A DNA stretch of 64,000 nt from Streptomyces sp. WM6386 (GCF_000972385.1 NZ_JXTE01000029.1:75614-139613), one strand, 5' to 3'; counted from the first letter of the stretch, positions 33,300 to 42,558 are shown. Notes: generated by a model from the letters alone, not told the origin. Program-made: numbers and translations.

Positions 33300-34661
33300 A
33301 TGACGAACCTGCACCATCCGTGCCTGTCCGGGCTGGCCCGGAACCCGGCTGCCCCCGAGGACGTCCTCGTGCGGATCGCGGCACACAGGGCCGGCCGGCA
33401 CGGGATGGCCCGGCGCCGGGAGCGGCTGCCGGATGCCGTGGTCGAGGCGCTGTTGGTGCACGACGACGGTGACGTCATGGCCGGCCTCCGCGCGGAACGG
33501 ATCTCCCCGGCCATGCGCCGCAGGATCGCCACGCATCCCGATCCGGCGATCCGCGACGCCCGGGCGGACTTCATCCACCATCTGGTGGAGCGTGGTTCGA
33601 CGGCCGTCCTCGGCGACCTGGAGGAGGTCTACGGTCAGCCCCGCACATCGCTGGTCGCGGCGCCCGATCCCAAGCTGCGCGCCGCGGTCGCCGGATCCTG
33701 GTACGACCGGCCGGCCGAGGTGCAGACGGCACTGCTCACCGACCCGGACCCGGCGGTGCGTGCGGCGGCCACCCAGCACAGGCAACCGGGCGTCCCGGCC
33801 GAGTGGCGGGACCGCTGTCTCGCCGACCCCGCCGTGCGAGCCAACGTGGCGTGGTATGTCCCGCTTACCTGGCACCAGTTCACCGAGCTCATGCGAACCG
33901 GCGACGAGGACATCCAGCGGGCCGTGGCCGGGAACCCCCACCTCTCCGCCGACATGGTGGCCCGACTCCTGGACCTCGACGACCCGTTGGTACGCGTCGC
34001 CGTGGCACAGAGCCGCCATGTCGACGCCGCCACGCGCGACCGGCTGTACGCGCTCGTGGAAGCCCAGCGCGCGGACGGCGACATCGACGCAGAGGTGGCG
34101 ATGACCTGGAACTTCACCGAACCGGACTGGATGCGCGAAGCGCCCCTGGACGAGCGTCTGAGCTATCTGGACTGCCGGCACGCGATATTCCGGCGCGTAC
34201 TCGCCGGCAGCCGCGACCTGCCCGAGGAGTCATGGCATCGGCTGGACAACGACCCGGACGTGGCGGTCCGCCGCACCGCCGCCCGCCGACCGAACGCACC
34301 ACCGGACGTCCTGGAACGGCTGGTACGCGCCCACGGCGAGGTCTTCCACCACCGCCCCCTGCTCGTCGAGCACCCCAACTTCCCCCGCCACACACTGCGC
34401 ACGTTCGTCGACGAACCGACCCCGAACGTGCGCTACATCGCCCTCCAGGACCCCGAACTCCCCGTGCCGGCGCTCCAGGAACTCGGCGCGGCCCAGGAAC
34501 CCTTCCTGCGCCGCGGGGTCGCCCGCCACCCCAACATCACGGACGCACTGCTGGACCGACTGCTGTCGGACCCCGACCCGAACGTGGCCGACGACGCCGC
34601 CGCCAACCCGGCACTGCGGCCCGCCCGTATGAACCGCATCCTCACGGAGGCAGACCTGTGA
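33300..34661 (+). CDS. LRV/HEAT-like repeat protein
   Basis: A 453-residue helical repeat protein. Units of about 24 residues follow the leucine-rich-variant pattern (ARNPAAPEDVLVRIAAH, DPDPAVRAAATQH, AGNPHLSADMVARLLDLDDPLVRVAVAQ, ARHPNITDALLDRLLSDPDPNVADDAAANP). No iron-sulfur Cys cluster like nitrogenase LRV is evident. Such solenoids bind proteins. The stop overlaps the next start by four bases (GTGA), so the two products probably act together. Confidence 0.82.
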   Translation: MTNLHHPCLSGLARNPAAPEDVLVRIAAHRAGRHGMARRRERLPDAVVEALLVHDDGDVMAGLRAERISPAMRRRIATHPDPAIRDARADFIHHLVERGSTAVLGDLEEVYGQPRTSLVAAPDPKLRAAVAGSWYDRPAEVQTALLTDPDPAVRAAATQHRQPGVPAEWRDRCLADPAVRANVAWYVPLTWHQFTELMRTGDEDIQRAVAGNPHLSADMVARLLDLDDPLVRVAVAQSRHVDAATRDRLYALVEAQRADGDIDAEVAMTWNFTEPDWMREAPLDERLSYLDCRHAIFRRVLAGSRDLPEESWHRLDNDPDVAVRRTAARRPNAPPDVLERLVRAHGEVFHHRPLLVEHPNFPRHTLRTFVDEPTPNVRYIALQDPELPVPALQELGAAQEPFLRRGVARHPNITDALLDRLLSDPDPNVADDAAANPALRPARMNRILTEADL

Positions 34662-35413
34662 TCCCGGACGCCACGAGCCACTCCGCAACCGAGCCGGCGG
34701 TGCAGTGCTCCATGTTCCAAGCCACGACCGGGCCGCTGGTCTCCATGGCCCTGCTCTCCCTGGACCTCGACGAGGTGGCGCGGCGACTGAGCCTGACCAT
34801 CGAGGAGTCATGGGACGGACACGGCGCCGTGCGCGCCGCGTTCTTCATCCTCGACGGAACGGACTTCGTGGTCACCCATCACGAGGGTGATCCGCCAGGA
34901 ACCTACGTCTGGGTGAGGAAGTCCGGCCCTGTCGACCCGGCCGCACGCACCGGCATTCTCCTGACGGCACTGGACGTCGGCACGGAGGTGGTGTCGTTCT
35001 CCACGTGGGGCATCGGCACCGACCTCTCCCGCATTCCGGCCGCCTGGCGCCGGTTCAGACACCGACCGGCCGACTCGCACCAGAGGTTCTGGGAGAACTT
35101 CAGGGATCGGACGGGGATGTACGTCGGCCGCAGCACCTACGAGGGGGTGACGGCGTACCTCGACGGCTACGACCAGGGCTGCGGCGGAGTGGTGCTGGAC
35201 GGTCTGCGGGAGTGGCTCGCGGCCACGTACGGGGTGGGCGAGAACCTCGTCTGGATGGCGCAGGTCCTCCTGATCGTCTTTCCCGAGGGCCGGCCGGACT
35301 CGCCGTGGTCGCAGGACCAGCACACCCGTGCCGTCGAAGGCCTCCTCGCCCTGCTGGAGGAGTTCTTCCAGCACCTCCAGGACCCCGCCGCCGCCCCACC
35401 ACGGACCAGCTGA
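34658..35413 (+). CDS. hypothetical protein coupled to the LRV repeat protein
   Basis: A 251-residue acidic protein beginning at GTG 34658 after ACGGAGG. Residues 20-130 look like a sandwich of beta strands (AAFFILDGTDFVVTHHEGDPPGTYVWV); residues 150-225 hold a Tyr/Trp-rich helical part (RFWENFRDRTGMYVGRSTYE, TAYLDGYDQGCG). No family recognised and no signal peptide. Four-base overlap with the repeat protein suggests a shared job; an immunity or adaptor role is only a guess. Confidence 0.75.
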   Translation: MIPDATSHSATEPAVQCSMFQATTGPLVSMALLSLDLDEVARRLSLTIEESWDGHGAVRAAFFILDGTDFVVTHHEGDPPGTYVWVRKSGPVDPAARTGILLTALDVGTEVVSFSTWGIGTDLSRIPAAWRRFRHRPADSHQRFWENFRDRTGMYVGRSTYEGVTAYLDGYDQGCGGVVLDGLREWLAATYGVGENLVWMAQVLLIVFPEGRPDSPWSQDQHTRAVEGLLALLEEFFQHLQDPAAAPPRTS

Positions 35414-35503
35414 CACACGGACCTCACCAACACGGCCGGCCGGGAGTACCCGTACCGTTTGCGGCCTGCGCGCGGCGCGATCACCATGAGGAGCAGGTGG
35501 CCC

Positions 35504-37666
35504 ATGGATCCCATGACCTCGCGCAGATGGCTGCGCTTCCTCGCCTTCGCCGCGGCAGCGCTCTGCACGCTGGTCGTCACAGTGGCGGCCACAGCCCGTG
35601 ACACGGTCGTCTCCGCGGCGTTCTACCAGTCCGTCCTGGACGAGGAATCGGCGTACGACCGGCTCTACGACCAGGTCCTGGTCGACCCGAAGGCGGGCGC
35701 CGTGACCCGGAACCTTCTGGCCGGGCTGCCGGTCCCGGAAGCCGTGCTCACGTCCAACGTCAAGCTGGTCCTTCCTCCGGAGACGGCCCGGGAACTCACC
35801 CATGAGCAGATCGAGGCCGTGGTCGGATACCTCAACGGCGACCGGAGCAGCCTTGTCCTGAGCGTCGATCTGCGCCCGGTGCTGACCAACATCAACGACC
35901 TGACGCAGATCTACTTCGGGGACCTGGTCGCCGCCGTGCAGAACCGTACCGAGCCGGACTTCGATGCCTTCTCGACCGGCCTTTCCGCCGCTCTGAAGGA
36001 CGTGACGGCCGGACGCGTCCCCGGCACACTGCCCGCTCTGCCGCTTTCCGAGGAACAGGCGTCCAAGGCCGCCGACCGCATCCTGAACGCCCTGCCGGAG
36101 CAGGACCGGGCGGCGCTGCGCGACGACATCGAAGTGGCCCTGGCCGACGGGGACATCGCCACCGCCCTGGCCACCGTGGCTCCCGTGGCGGTGTCGGATC
36201 GCACCACCGATGCGACCGCCCGACTGCAGACGCTCGCCGGTGGCACCGGCTGGAACCTGGAGAAGGTGCTCGAGGCGTCCGGCAACGACCTGGCGGCCCT
36301 CCACCGGGCGCGCGCCTATACGGCGGTCGGACTCGGGATAGTGGAGGCCGTCGCCGCCGCCCTGCTGGTCGCCGCCCTGGTGGTGCTGTGGCTGACCGCG
36401 TCCCCCGCACCCGGCCGCAGACCGATGCTGCTGGGCTGGGCCCTGGCCGCCGGCGGTCTCCTCACCGCGCTCGTCGTCGTGCTCGTGCGTGTGGTGAGCG
36501 ACGGCCGGCTGATCAGCCCGCCGGGGAGCTGGCCGCCCAGCCTGGCCCGCCTAGTCGACGATCTCCAGCGCACGGCCTTCGACGACATGGTGGCCGCGGC
36601 CCTCTACGCCGCCCTGGTCCCCCTGATCGCCGGAGCACTGCTCGCCGGATTCGGCTGGGCCCTCCAGGTCCGGCCCACCCTGCGGACCGCGTCACCGTAC
36701 GTGCGCCCGGTGGCGGTCGGGACGTGCGCCGTGGCCCTGGCCGGCGTCGTGCTGGTGCCGCTCGTCGCGAGCCCCTCGGCGGCCCGCCGGTGCCAGGGCA
36801 GCGTGCGGCTGTGCGACCGGCCCTACGACGAAGTGGCGTACCTGACCTCGCACAATGCCATGTCGACCACTGTCGACCGGTTCATCGGCCCGCTCCAGGA
36901 CCCTGCCATCACCACACAACTGGACGACGGGGTGCGCGGCCTGCAGCTCGACACCTACCGCTGGGAGAAGCCCGACGAGATCACCGCACGGCTCTCCGAG
37001 TCCGACTTCAGCACCGATCAGCGGGCGCTGATCGCCGGAGCCGTCGACAAGGTCAACCCGCCCCGCGAGGGCCTGTGGCTGTGCCATGCCGTGTGCCGTG
37101 CGGGAGCGATCGAGCTGATGCCGGAGCTGCGTGAGATCGGGGACTGGATGCGTGACCATCCGACCGACGTCGTGACGCTCATCGTCCAGGACGCGATCAC
37201 CGGCGAGGACACCGCGAAAGCGTTCGCCCAAGCCGGACTGTCCGACCTGGTCTACACACCGGACCCGGACCCCGCGGAGCCCTGGCCGACGCTGGGAGAG
37301 ATGATCGACAGCGGCCGCCGGCTCGTCGTCTTCGCCGAGCAGGCGGACGGCCCGGAGGCCTGGTACCGCAACTTCTACCGCTACGGCATGGAGACCCCCT
37401 TCGCGTTCCGCAGCCCCGACGAGATGAGCTGCGTGCCCCACCGGGGCGGCACCGGCAAACGCCTGTTCCTCCTCAACCACTTCATCACCGCCAACGGCGG
37501 CAGCCGACTGGACGCGGGCAAGGTCAACGCCCGCCAGTACGTGCTGGACCGCGTCCAACTCTGCGAACGGGAGCGAGGCAGGCCCGTGAACTTCATCGCG
37601 ATCGACTACACGACGATCGGCGACGCCCGCGCCGCCGTGGACGCGCTGAACGCCCGCCGGGACTGA
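35504..37666 (+). CDS. membrane protein with C-terminal PI-PLC-like phosphodiesterase domain
   Basis: A 720-residue protein. Residues 1-30 are a membrane anchor; 35-265 a helical extracytoplasmic region; four helices at about 267-299, 306-331, 361-387 and 402-423; then a PLC-like TIM-barrel from about 446 with the catalytic His signatures YLTSHNAMS (H449) and WLCHAVC (near 527), DGVRGLQLDTYRW for the metal/acidic site, and DVVTLIVQD. It would face outward and cleave a glycerophospho- or inositol-lipid head group. ATG 35504 has GAGGAG about 11 bases upstream. It is a single gene. Confidence 0.82.
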   Translation: MDPMTSRRWLRFLAFAAAALCTLVVTVAATARDTVVSAAFYQSVLDEESAYDRLYDQVLVDPKAGAVTRNLLAGLPVPEAVLTSNVKLVLPPETARELTHEQIEAVVGYLNGDRSSLVLSVDLRPVLTNINDLTQIYFGDLVAAVQNRTEPDFDAFSTGLSAALKDVTAGRVPGTLPALPLSEEQASKAADRILNALPEQDRAALRDDIEVALADGDIATALATVAPVAVSDRTTDATARLQTLAGGTGWNLEKVLEASGNDLAALHRARAYTAVGLGIVEAVAAALLVAALVVLWLTASPAPGRRPMLLGWALAAGGLLTALVVVLVRVVSDGRLISPPGSWPPSLARLVDDLQRTAFDDMVAAALYAALVPLIAGALLAGFGWALQVRPTLRTASPYVRPVAVGTCAVALAGVVLVPLVASPSAARRCQGSVRLCDRPYDEVAYLTSHNAMSTTVDRFIGPLQDPAITTQLDDGVRGLQLDTYRWEKPDEITARLSESDFSTDQRALIAGAVDKVNPPREGLWLCHAVCRAGAIELMPELREIGDWMRDHPTDVVTLIVQDAITGEDTAKAFAQAGLSDLVYTPDPDPAEPWPTLGEMIDSGRRLVVFAEQADGPEAWYRNFYRYGMETPFAFRSPDEMSCVPHRGGTGKRLFLLNHFITANGGSRLDAGKVNARQYVLDRVQLCERERGRPVNFIAIDYTTIGDARAAVDALNARRD

Positions 37667-37728
37667 GGGCGGCGGAATGCATCCGACGGGTCCGCCCTTG
37701 ACCGTGCTGTGGGAGAGGAGCGGCACTC

Positions 37729-38571
37729 GTGAGTGACTGGGACTTGGCCGAGACGTTCCGCAGCACGTCGGGGGAGGTGCGCTGGGGCAGCCTCGGCCCG
37801 CCCGGCCGGGACCCGGTCGTGCTGCTGCACGGCACGCCCTTCTCGTCGTACGTCTGGCGCTCCGTGGCCCGCGCGCTGGCCCGCGACCACCAGGTGTTCG
37901 TGTGGGACATGCCCGGCTACGGCGCATCGGAGAAGTCCACCGGCCAGGACGTCTCCCTGGCCGCACAGGGGAGGGTCTTCGCTGAACTCCTCGCGTACTG
38001 GGGCCTCGACGAACCCCTCGTGGTCGCCCATGACTTCGGCGGTGCCGTCAGTCTGCGAGCGCATCTGCTGCACGGAGCCCGCTACCGTGCGCTCGCCCTG
38101 GTCGATCCGGTCGCACTGGCCCCATGGGGTTCGCCGTTCTTCCGGCTCGTCGGCGAACACTCCGCGGTCTTCGAACAACTGCCGCCCGCACTGCACCGGG
38201 CCCTGGTACGCGAATACGTCAGCTCGGCCAGCAGCCCCGGCCTGCACCCGGCCGTCCTGGACCGACTGGTCCGGCCCTGGCTCGGCGACCCAGGCCAGGC
38301 GGCCTTCTACCGGCAGATCGCCCAGGCGACCCAGGACCACACCGACGAGATCCAGGACCGGTACGCCGACATCACGATCCCCACGCTGATCTGCTGGGGG
38401 GAGGACGACACCTGGATCCCCCGTGAGAAGGGACGCGAGCTCGGCGCCCGCATCCCGGATGCACGTCTGGAACGGTTCGCCGGCGCGGGCCACCTGGTCC
38501 AGGAGGACACGCCTGCCGAACTCACGGCCGCTCTCGCGGCCTTCCTGCAACGGCACGGCGAAGCACGCTAG
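37729..38571 (+). CDS. alpha/beta hydrolase with Asp nucleophile (dehalogenase/epoxide hydrolase type)
   Basis: A 280-residue alpha/beta hydrolase. HGTPFSSYVW forms the oxyanion loop, the nucleophile elbow is VVAHDFGGAVS with Asp102 instead of Ser, and the base is His in AGAGHLVQED. An Asp nucleophile marks haloalkane dehalogenases, fluoroacetate dehalogenases and epoxide hydrolases. It lacks the Trp next to the nucleophile that haloalkane dehalogenases use, so epoxide or other substrates are equally likely. GTG 37729 follows GGGAGAGGAG. Its stop overlaps the stop of the convergent thioesterase remnant. Confidence 0.85.
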   Translation: MSDWDLAETFRSTSGEVRWGSLGPPGRDPVVLLHGTPFSSYVWRSVARALARDHQVFVWDMPGYGASEKSTGQDVSLAAQGRVFAELLAYWGLDEPLVVAHDFGGAVSLRAHLLHGARYRALALVDPVALAPWGSPFFRLVGEHSAVFEQLPPALHRALVREYVSSASSPGLHPAVLDRLVRPWLGDPGQAAFYRQIAQATQDHTDEIQDRYADITIPTLICWGEDDTWIPREKGRELGARIPDARLERFAGAGHLVQEDTPAELTAALAAFLQRHGEAR

Positions 38572-38900
38572 TCGGCGGGCACCGGGAAGAGCATGCAGCT
38601 GCTCGTGGCATGGGCCAGCAGGCGCTCCTGGGCGTCGATCAGCCTGGCCTCGGCGAGTGCGGTCTGCCGGCCTCGGCTGACGACCGTACCGATGGCCCGG
38701 ACCCGGCCCGTGCCGGCGGTGATCCGCTTGAGGAACTTCACGGTCAGGTCGAGCGAGGTGTACGCCATGCCGACCGGGAGCGCGGACTGCACGGCGCACC
38801 CTGTCGCCGAGTCGAGCAGGGCGGCGTAGACGCCGCCGTGCACGCTGCCGATCGGGTTGTAGTGCTCCTCGCCCGGGGTGATCGAGAACTCGACCCTGCC
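38568..38900 (-). pseudogene. N-terminally truncated PaaI-type hotdog thioesterase
   Basis: The frame reads GRVEFSITPGEEHYNPIGSV HGGVYAALLDSA (space added) and continues through LDLTVKFLKRITAGTGRVRA to ATSSCMLFPVP, the PaaI/YbgC hotdog fold with its HGG active-site loop. The first 40-45 residues of a normal member are missing: the sequence begins immediately after the TAA stop of the MerR-type gene at 38901. A GTG at 38843 could start a 91-residue product. A deletion fusing the two genes is likely. Confidence 0.8.
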
Positions 38901-39671
38901 TTAGCCCGGCCCTCCTGGACTGTCAAAGGTCGGAGAGGAGGGACGCTGTCCGCGTTCGCGGAGATACGCCTCCAGCTCCGCGGCCCCGGCCAGCATCGCC
39001 CGCCCGCGGGCGGACAGCCGGCCGTGCCAGTCGCGCAGGGTGGCCTCCAGCGGCTCCGGGCCGCCCGCCGCGCGTACCTGGGCGATCAGCGGGGCGATCT
39101 GCTCCAGCAGGTAGCCGCCGCGCCGGAGTTGGTGGGCGAGCCGGGCGTCCCGTACGTCGGTCTCGCCGTAGACGCGATATCCGGTCAGTGGATCGCGGCG
39201 CGGGCGTACCAGCCCGGCGCGCTCCCATTTGCGCAGCGTCGCGGGCCGGATGCCGAGTTGCCCCGCCAGCACCCCGATGAACTCACCGGCGGACCGGGCC
39301 ACTTCGTCGGGCTCGGGCGTGGGCTCCAGGTCGCGCAGAGCGCGCTCCACGGCGTGCAGGGTGCGCCGGTCGTCGAGGAGTTGGGCGTGGCTCTCGTCGA
39401 TGAGGCGCATCGCCTCCTCGGTCGCGTCCTCGTTCACGGCCCGCATGATCGACGTCGCCGTCTGGTGGCCGTGCCCGGGCACCAGGGCGAGGAACGCCCG
39501 CAGAGCCCGCGCGTGCAGCGGGGTGTAGGTGCGGTAGCCGTGCGGAGTGCGACCGGCGGGCGGAAGGATGCCCGCCTCCTCGTAGTTTCTGACCGCCTGT
39601 GTGGACAGCCCGTGCCCACGGGCCAGGTCGACCGGCCTGAGCCGTTCGCTGTTTTGAAGGTTTCGTCCCAT
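38901..39671 (-). CDS. TioE-type regulator with two MerR helix-turn-helix domains
   Basis: A 256-residue regulator with two MerR-like DNA-binding domains: residues 12-50 (VDLARGHGLSTQAVRNYEEA, GILPPAG, GYRTYTPLHARALR) and residues 132-180 (LGIRPATLRKWERAGLVRPR, GYRVYGETDVRDARL). Tandem MerR heads mark the TioE family. It is divergent from an erythromycin-esterase-like gene, a pairing common in Streptomyces, and the 58-base gap contains periodic TTCAAC sites. ATG 39671 excludes an upstream basic leader. The last residues (PSSPTFDSPGGPG) abut the truncated thioesterase and may be altered by the same deletion. Confidence 0.88.
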   Translation of the reverse strand: MGRNLQNSERLRPVDLARGHGLSTQAVRNYEEAGILPPAGRTPHGYRTYTPLHARALRAFLALVPGHGHQTATSIMRAVNEDATEEAMRLIDESHAQLLDDRRTLHAVERALRDLEPTPEPDEVARSAGEFIGVLAGQLGIRPATLRKWERAGLVRPRRDPLTGYRVYGETDVRDARLAHQLRRGGYLLEQIAPLIAQVRAAGGPEPLEATLRDWHGRLSARGRAMLAGAAELEAYLRERGQRPSSPTFDSPGGPG

Positions 39672-39696
39672 GATCCTGCTGATATCGAGGGAAAGT

Positions 39697-39726
39697 TTCA
39701 ACCGAAAGTTCAACGATAGCGTTGAA
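39697..39726. promoter_or_regulatory. probable TioE operator with three TTCAAC half-sites at 12-base steps
   Basis: TTCAAC at 39697-39702 and 39709-39714, and its complement GTTGAA at 39721-39726. The last two form a perfect 7+4+7 palindrome TTCAACG-ATAG-CGTTGAA (39709-39726) ending 3 bases before the esterase start. Binding by the two-headed MerR regulator could cover all three. Confidence 0.65.
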
Positions 39727-39729
39727 GGC

Positions 39730-40935
39730 ATGGCTACTGACTTCAAGGACACCGTCCATGCCGTCGAGGCCGCCGCCGTCATGGGGCTGTTCCCGACCCG
39801 GCCGCGGGTGCTCGCCCTGGGGGAGCCCACCCATGGCGAGGACGTTCTGCTCGATCTGCGCAACGACGTCTTCCGGCAGCTCGTCGAAGAGGAGGGCTAC
39901 CGGACGATCACGATCGAGAGCGACTGCCTGAGGGGCCTGGTCGTGGACGAGTACGTCACCACGGGGACGGGCTCCCTCGACGAGGTCATGGAGCACGGGT
40001 TCAGCCACGGCTTCGGCGCCTCCGCGGCCAACCGCGAACTCGTGCGCTGGATGCGCGCCTACAACGACGGTCGGCCCGCGTCCGAGCGGCTGCGCTTCGC
40101 CGGCTTCGACGGTCCGCTGGAGATCACCGGTGCCGAAAGCCCCCGGCAGGCCCTCACCGCACTCCACGGCTACTTGTCGGCCCGGGTCGACGCGGACCAG
40201 CTCCCGTGCACCGCGGAAACACTCGACCGCCTGCTCGGCGCCGACGACCCATGGACCGACCCCGCCGCGATGATGGACCCGGCCCGGTCCGTGGGGCAGT
40301 CGGCCGAGGCCGGTCAACTGCGGACGGTCGCCGACGACCTCCTGGCCCTGCTCGAAGCACACACCCCGCACCTGATCCAGGCGACCTCGAGGGACGACTG
40401 GGACCGGGCGCGCCTGTACGGGCGTACCGCCACCGGCCTGCTGCGCTACCACTTCTGGATGGCCGACACCTCACCGAGCCGCATGACCCGGCTGCTGGGT
40501 CTGCGGGACTCGATGATGGCCGACAACCTGCTCGCGCTCGCCGAGCGCACCTCGGTGCTGGTCTTCGCCCACAACGCCCATCTCCAGCGGGAGAAGAGCT
40601 CGATGCGGATGTGGGACCACCCGCTGCTGGAGTGGTGGAGTGCCGGCGCGATCGTGAGCGCCCGCCTGGGTGAGGAGTACGCCTTCCTGGCCACGGCCCT
40701 CGGCACGATCCGGCACCAGGGCGTGGACACCCCGCCGCCGGACACCGTCGAAGGGCTCCTGTACGCGCTCCCGGAGGACCGCTGCGTCATCGACACCGCC
40801 CGCCTGGCCGCCACCCTCGCCGACACATGGCCCGCTCACCGGGTGTCCCCGTACTACGGCTACGCCTCGTTCGACCCGGCGCACCTGGCCGCGACCGACG
40901 GGATCGTGTTCATCAAGGACATCCCCCGGACCTAG
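39730..40935 (+). CDS. erythromycin esterase family protein
   Basis: A 401-residue protein of the EreA/EreB-like fold: LALGEPTHGEDVLLDLRN (catalytic His35 with Glu), TITIESDC, SEHGFSHGFG-like loop and VLVFAHNAHLQREKS. EreA/B hydrolyse the macrolide lactone; most Streptomyces relatives are uncharacterised succinoglycan-biosynthesis-like hydrolases. ATG 39730 follows GAAGG closely. It is divergent from and probably controlled by the TioE-type regulator. Whether it inactivates macrolides cannot be told from sequence. Confidence 0.88.
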   Translation: MATDFKDTVHAVEAAAVMGLFPTRPRVLALGEPTHGEDVLLDLRNDVFRQLVEEEGYRTITIESDCLRGLVVDEYVTTGTGSLDEVMEHGFSHGFGASAANRELVRWMRAYNDGRPASERLRFAGFDGPLEITGAESPRQALTALHGYLSARVDADQLPCTAETLDRLLGADDPWTDPAAMMDPARSVGQSAEAGQLRTVADDLLALLEAHTPHLIQATSRDDWDRARLYGRTATGLLRYHFWMADTSPSRMTRLLGLRDSMMADNLLALAERTSVLVFAHNAHLQREKSSMRMWDHPLLEWWSAGAIVSARLGEEYAFLATALGTIRHQGVDTPPPDTVEGLLYALPEDRCVIDTARLAATLADTWPAHRVSPYYGYASFDPAHLAATDGIVFIKDIPRT

Positions 40936-40964
40936 CTCCTGCGTCACGCCGGCGGGCCTCGTCG

Positions 40965-41873
40965 TCAGTCGGTACGCGTGCGAAGGCGTCGCAGCATGCG
41001 GGGGTCCGTGAAGCCGACCGAGCGGGCGGCCGCGTCGACGGTGGCGCCGTGGCTGATGAGGTGCTGGGCGCGTTCGAGGCGGAGGGTCTGCTGGTAGCGG
41101 AGGGGGGTGAGGCCGGTGGCGCGAGTGAACAGACGGGTGAGGGTGCGCTCGCTGACACCGACGGCCGTGGCCAGGGCGGGCAGGGGCAGTGACTCGTCGA
41201 AGCGGGTGTCGATGAGGTCCTGGGCCTGGTGCACGGTGTCGTCGAGATGGGAGCGGTGCCGGAACATCGCGCTGGACTGCGGCTCATGGCCGTTGCGGCG
41301 GGCGTAGACCACCATGTCCCGGGCGACCTGGGCGGCGACGGCGGGGCCGTGCCGGCCGGCGACCAGATGCAGGGCCAGGTCGATGCCGCTGGCGATGCCG
41401 GCCGAGGTGATCACGCGGTCGTCCGAGGTGAACAGGACGTCGCGGACGACGAGCGCGCCGGGGTGGCGTACGGCCAGTTCGTCCTGCACGTCGTGATGAG
41501 TGGTGCAGCGCCGGCCCTTGAGCAGCCCGGCCCGCCCGAGCGCCTCCGCCCCGGCGCAGACGCTGGCCACCGTCCCGCCCTTGGCGTGGTGGTCTCGCAG
41601 GACCTGGAGGGAGGCCTCGTCGATGGCGGGCGAGTCGGCCAGGGTGACGGCGCGCCAGCCGGGCACCACGATCAGGTCCTGGGGTCCGAGCTCGGGCCAG
41701 TCGAGGCCGGCCACCAGCGGCAGCCCCTGGGCGGTCGGGACCTGTGGCTGCTCGGCGACGTAGGTGAGGGTGTACGGGTGCCCGAAATCGGCGGCCGTGG
41801 AGAAGACCTGCGCGGGGCCGGCCAGGTCCAGCAGATGGACTCCGGGCACCAGGAAGAAGACGACGTGGCTCAC
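40965..41873 (-). CDS. GlxA-family transcriptional regulator (DJ-1/PfpI plus AraC)
   Basis: A 302-residue paralogue of the regulator at 9.2 kb: N-terminal DJ-1/PfpI-like domain with SVCAGAEALGRAGLL, C-terminal AraC helices (LPALATAVGVSERTLTRLFT, LRLERAQHLI). The isochorismatase-like gene lies 10 bases upstream in the same direction, so hydrolase and regulator form one transcript and the regulator may respond to its substrate. Confidence 0.9.
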   Translation of the reverse strand: MSHVVFFLVPGVHLLDLAGPAQVFSTAADFGHPYTLTYVAEQPQVPTAQGLPLVAGLDWPELGPQDLIVVPGWRAVTLADSPAIDEASLQVLRDHHAKGGTVASVCAGAEALGRAGLLKGRRCTTHHDVQDELAVRHPGALVVRDVLFTSDDRVITSAGIASGIDLALHLVAGRHGPAVAAQVARDMVVYARRNGHEPQSSAMFRHRSHLDDTVHQAQDLIDTRFDESLPLPALATAVGVSERTLTRLFTRATGLTPLRYQQTLRLERAQHLISHGATVDAAARSVGFTDPRMLRRLRTRTD

Positions 41874-41883
41874 GATTCGGTCA

Positions 41884-42486
41884 TCATGCCGGAAGGCCGG
41901 CCGCGGCTTCCAGCTCGTCGACCGTGGCGATGGCGGCGAAGCGTCCGGCGAGGGCGTATTCGGTACGTCGGATGACCTCCTCGGCGGGCAGGGTGCGGGG
42001 GTCGGCGAGCAGTGCGGCGACGCTCTGGCCCTCGGGGGCGTCGCGGTGCGGGACGGGGTTGGTGGCGGTCGCGTCGACGACGAAGGTGACCTGGTATCCG
42101 AGGTCGCTCGCGACGCGGGCGGTGGTCTCCACGCACTGTTCGGTGCGGATGCCGCACAGGGTGAGCTCGCGGATGCAGTGCTCGGTGAGAAGTTGCTGCA
42201 GGTTGGTGGTGGTGAAGGCGTTGTGCGAGGTCTTGTGGATCAGGGGCTCGTCGTCCGTCGGCGGCTCGATTTCCTCCAGCAGCCGCACATGGCCCAGTGC
42301 CGGGTCGAAGGCGCCGCCGGTGCCGGGCTCGGAGTGCAGCACCCACACCACCTGGTCCCCGGCCCGGCGGGCGAGCCGGACCAGGCGGTTCACCTTGTCG
42401 GCGATCTTCGGGTCGGAAATGGTCTCCCACAGCGGCCGGGCGCGGAAGGACTCCTGGACGTCGATGACGATCAATGCTCGGGTCAT
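41884..42486 (-). CDS. isochorismatase-family cysteine hydrolase
   Basis: A 200-residue hydrolase with the catalytic triad D9 (ALIVIDVQ), K85 (LIHKTSHNAF) and C118 (GIRTEQCVETT). Members cleave amides or vinyl ethers: nicotinamidase, N-carbamoylsarcosine amidase, isochorismatase. The length and context with a GlxA regulator (10 bases downstream) fit an amidase; no substrate can be fixed. Confidence 0.9.
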   Translation of the reverse strand: MTRALIVIDVQESFRARPLWETISDPKIADKVNRLVRLARRAGDQVVWVLHSEPGTGGAFDPALGHVRLLEEIEPPTDDEPLIHKTSHNAFTTTNLQQLLTEHCIRELTLCGIRTEQCVETTARVASDLGYQVTFVVDATATNPVPHRDAPEGQSVAALLADPRTLPAEEVIRRTEYALAGRFAAIATVDELEAAAGLPA

Positions 42487-42558
42487 GCACCAAGCCTGAT
42501 CCCCGCGGGTGGGCCGACGACAGGCCGCATCGGGTCCGGCAGCGGACCGATCCGGTCA

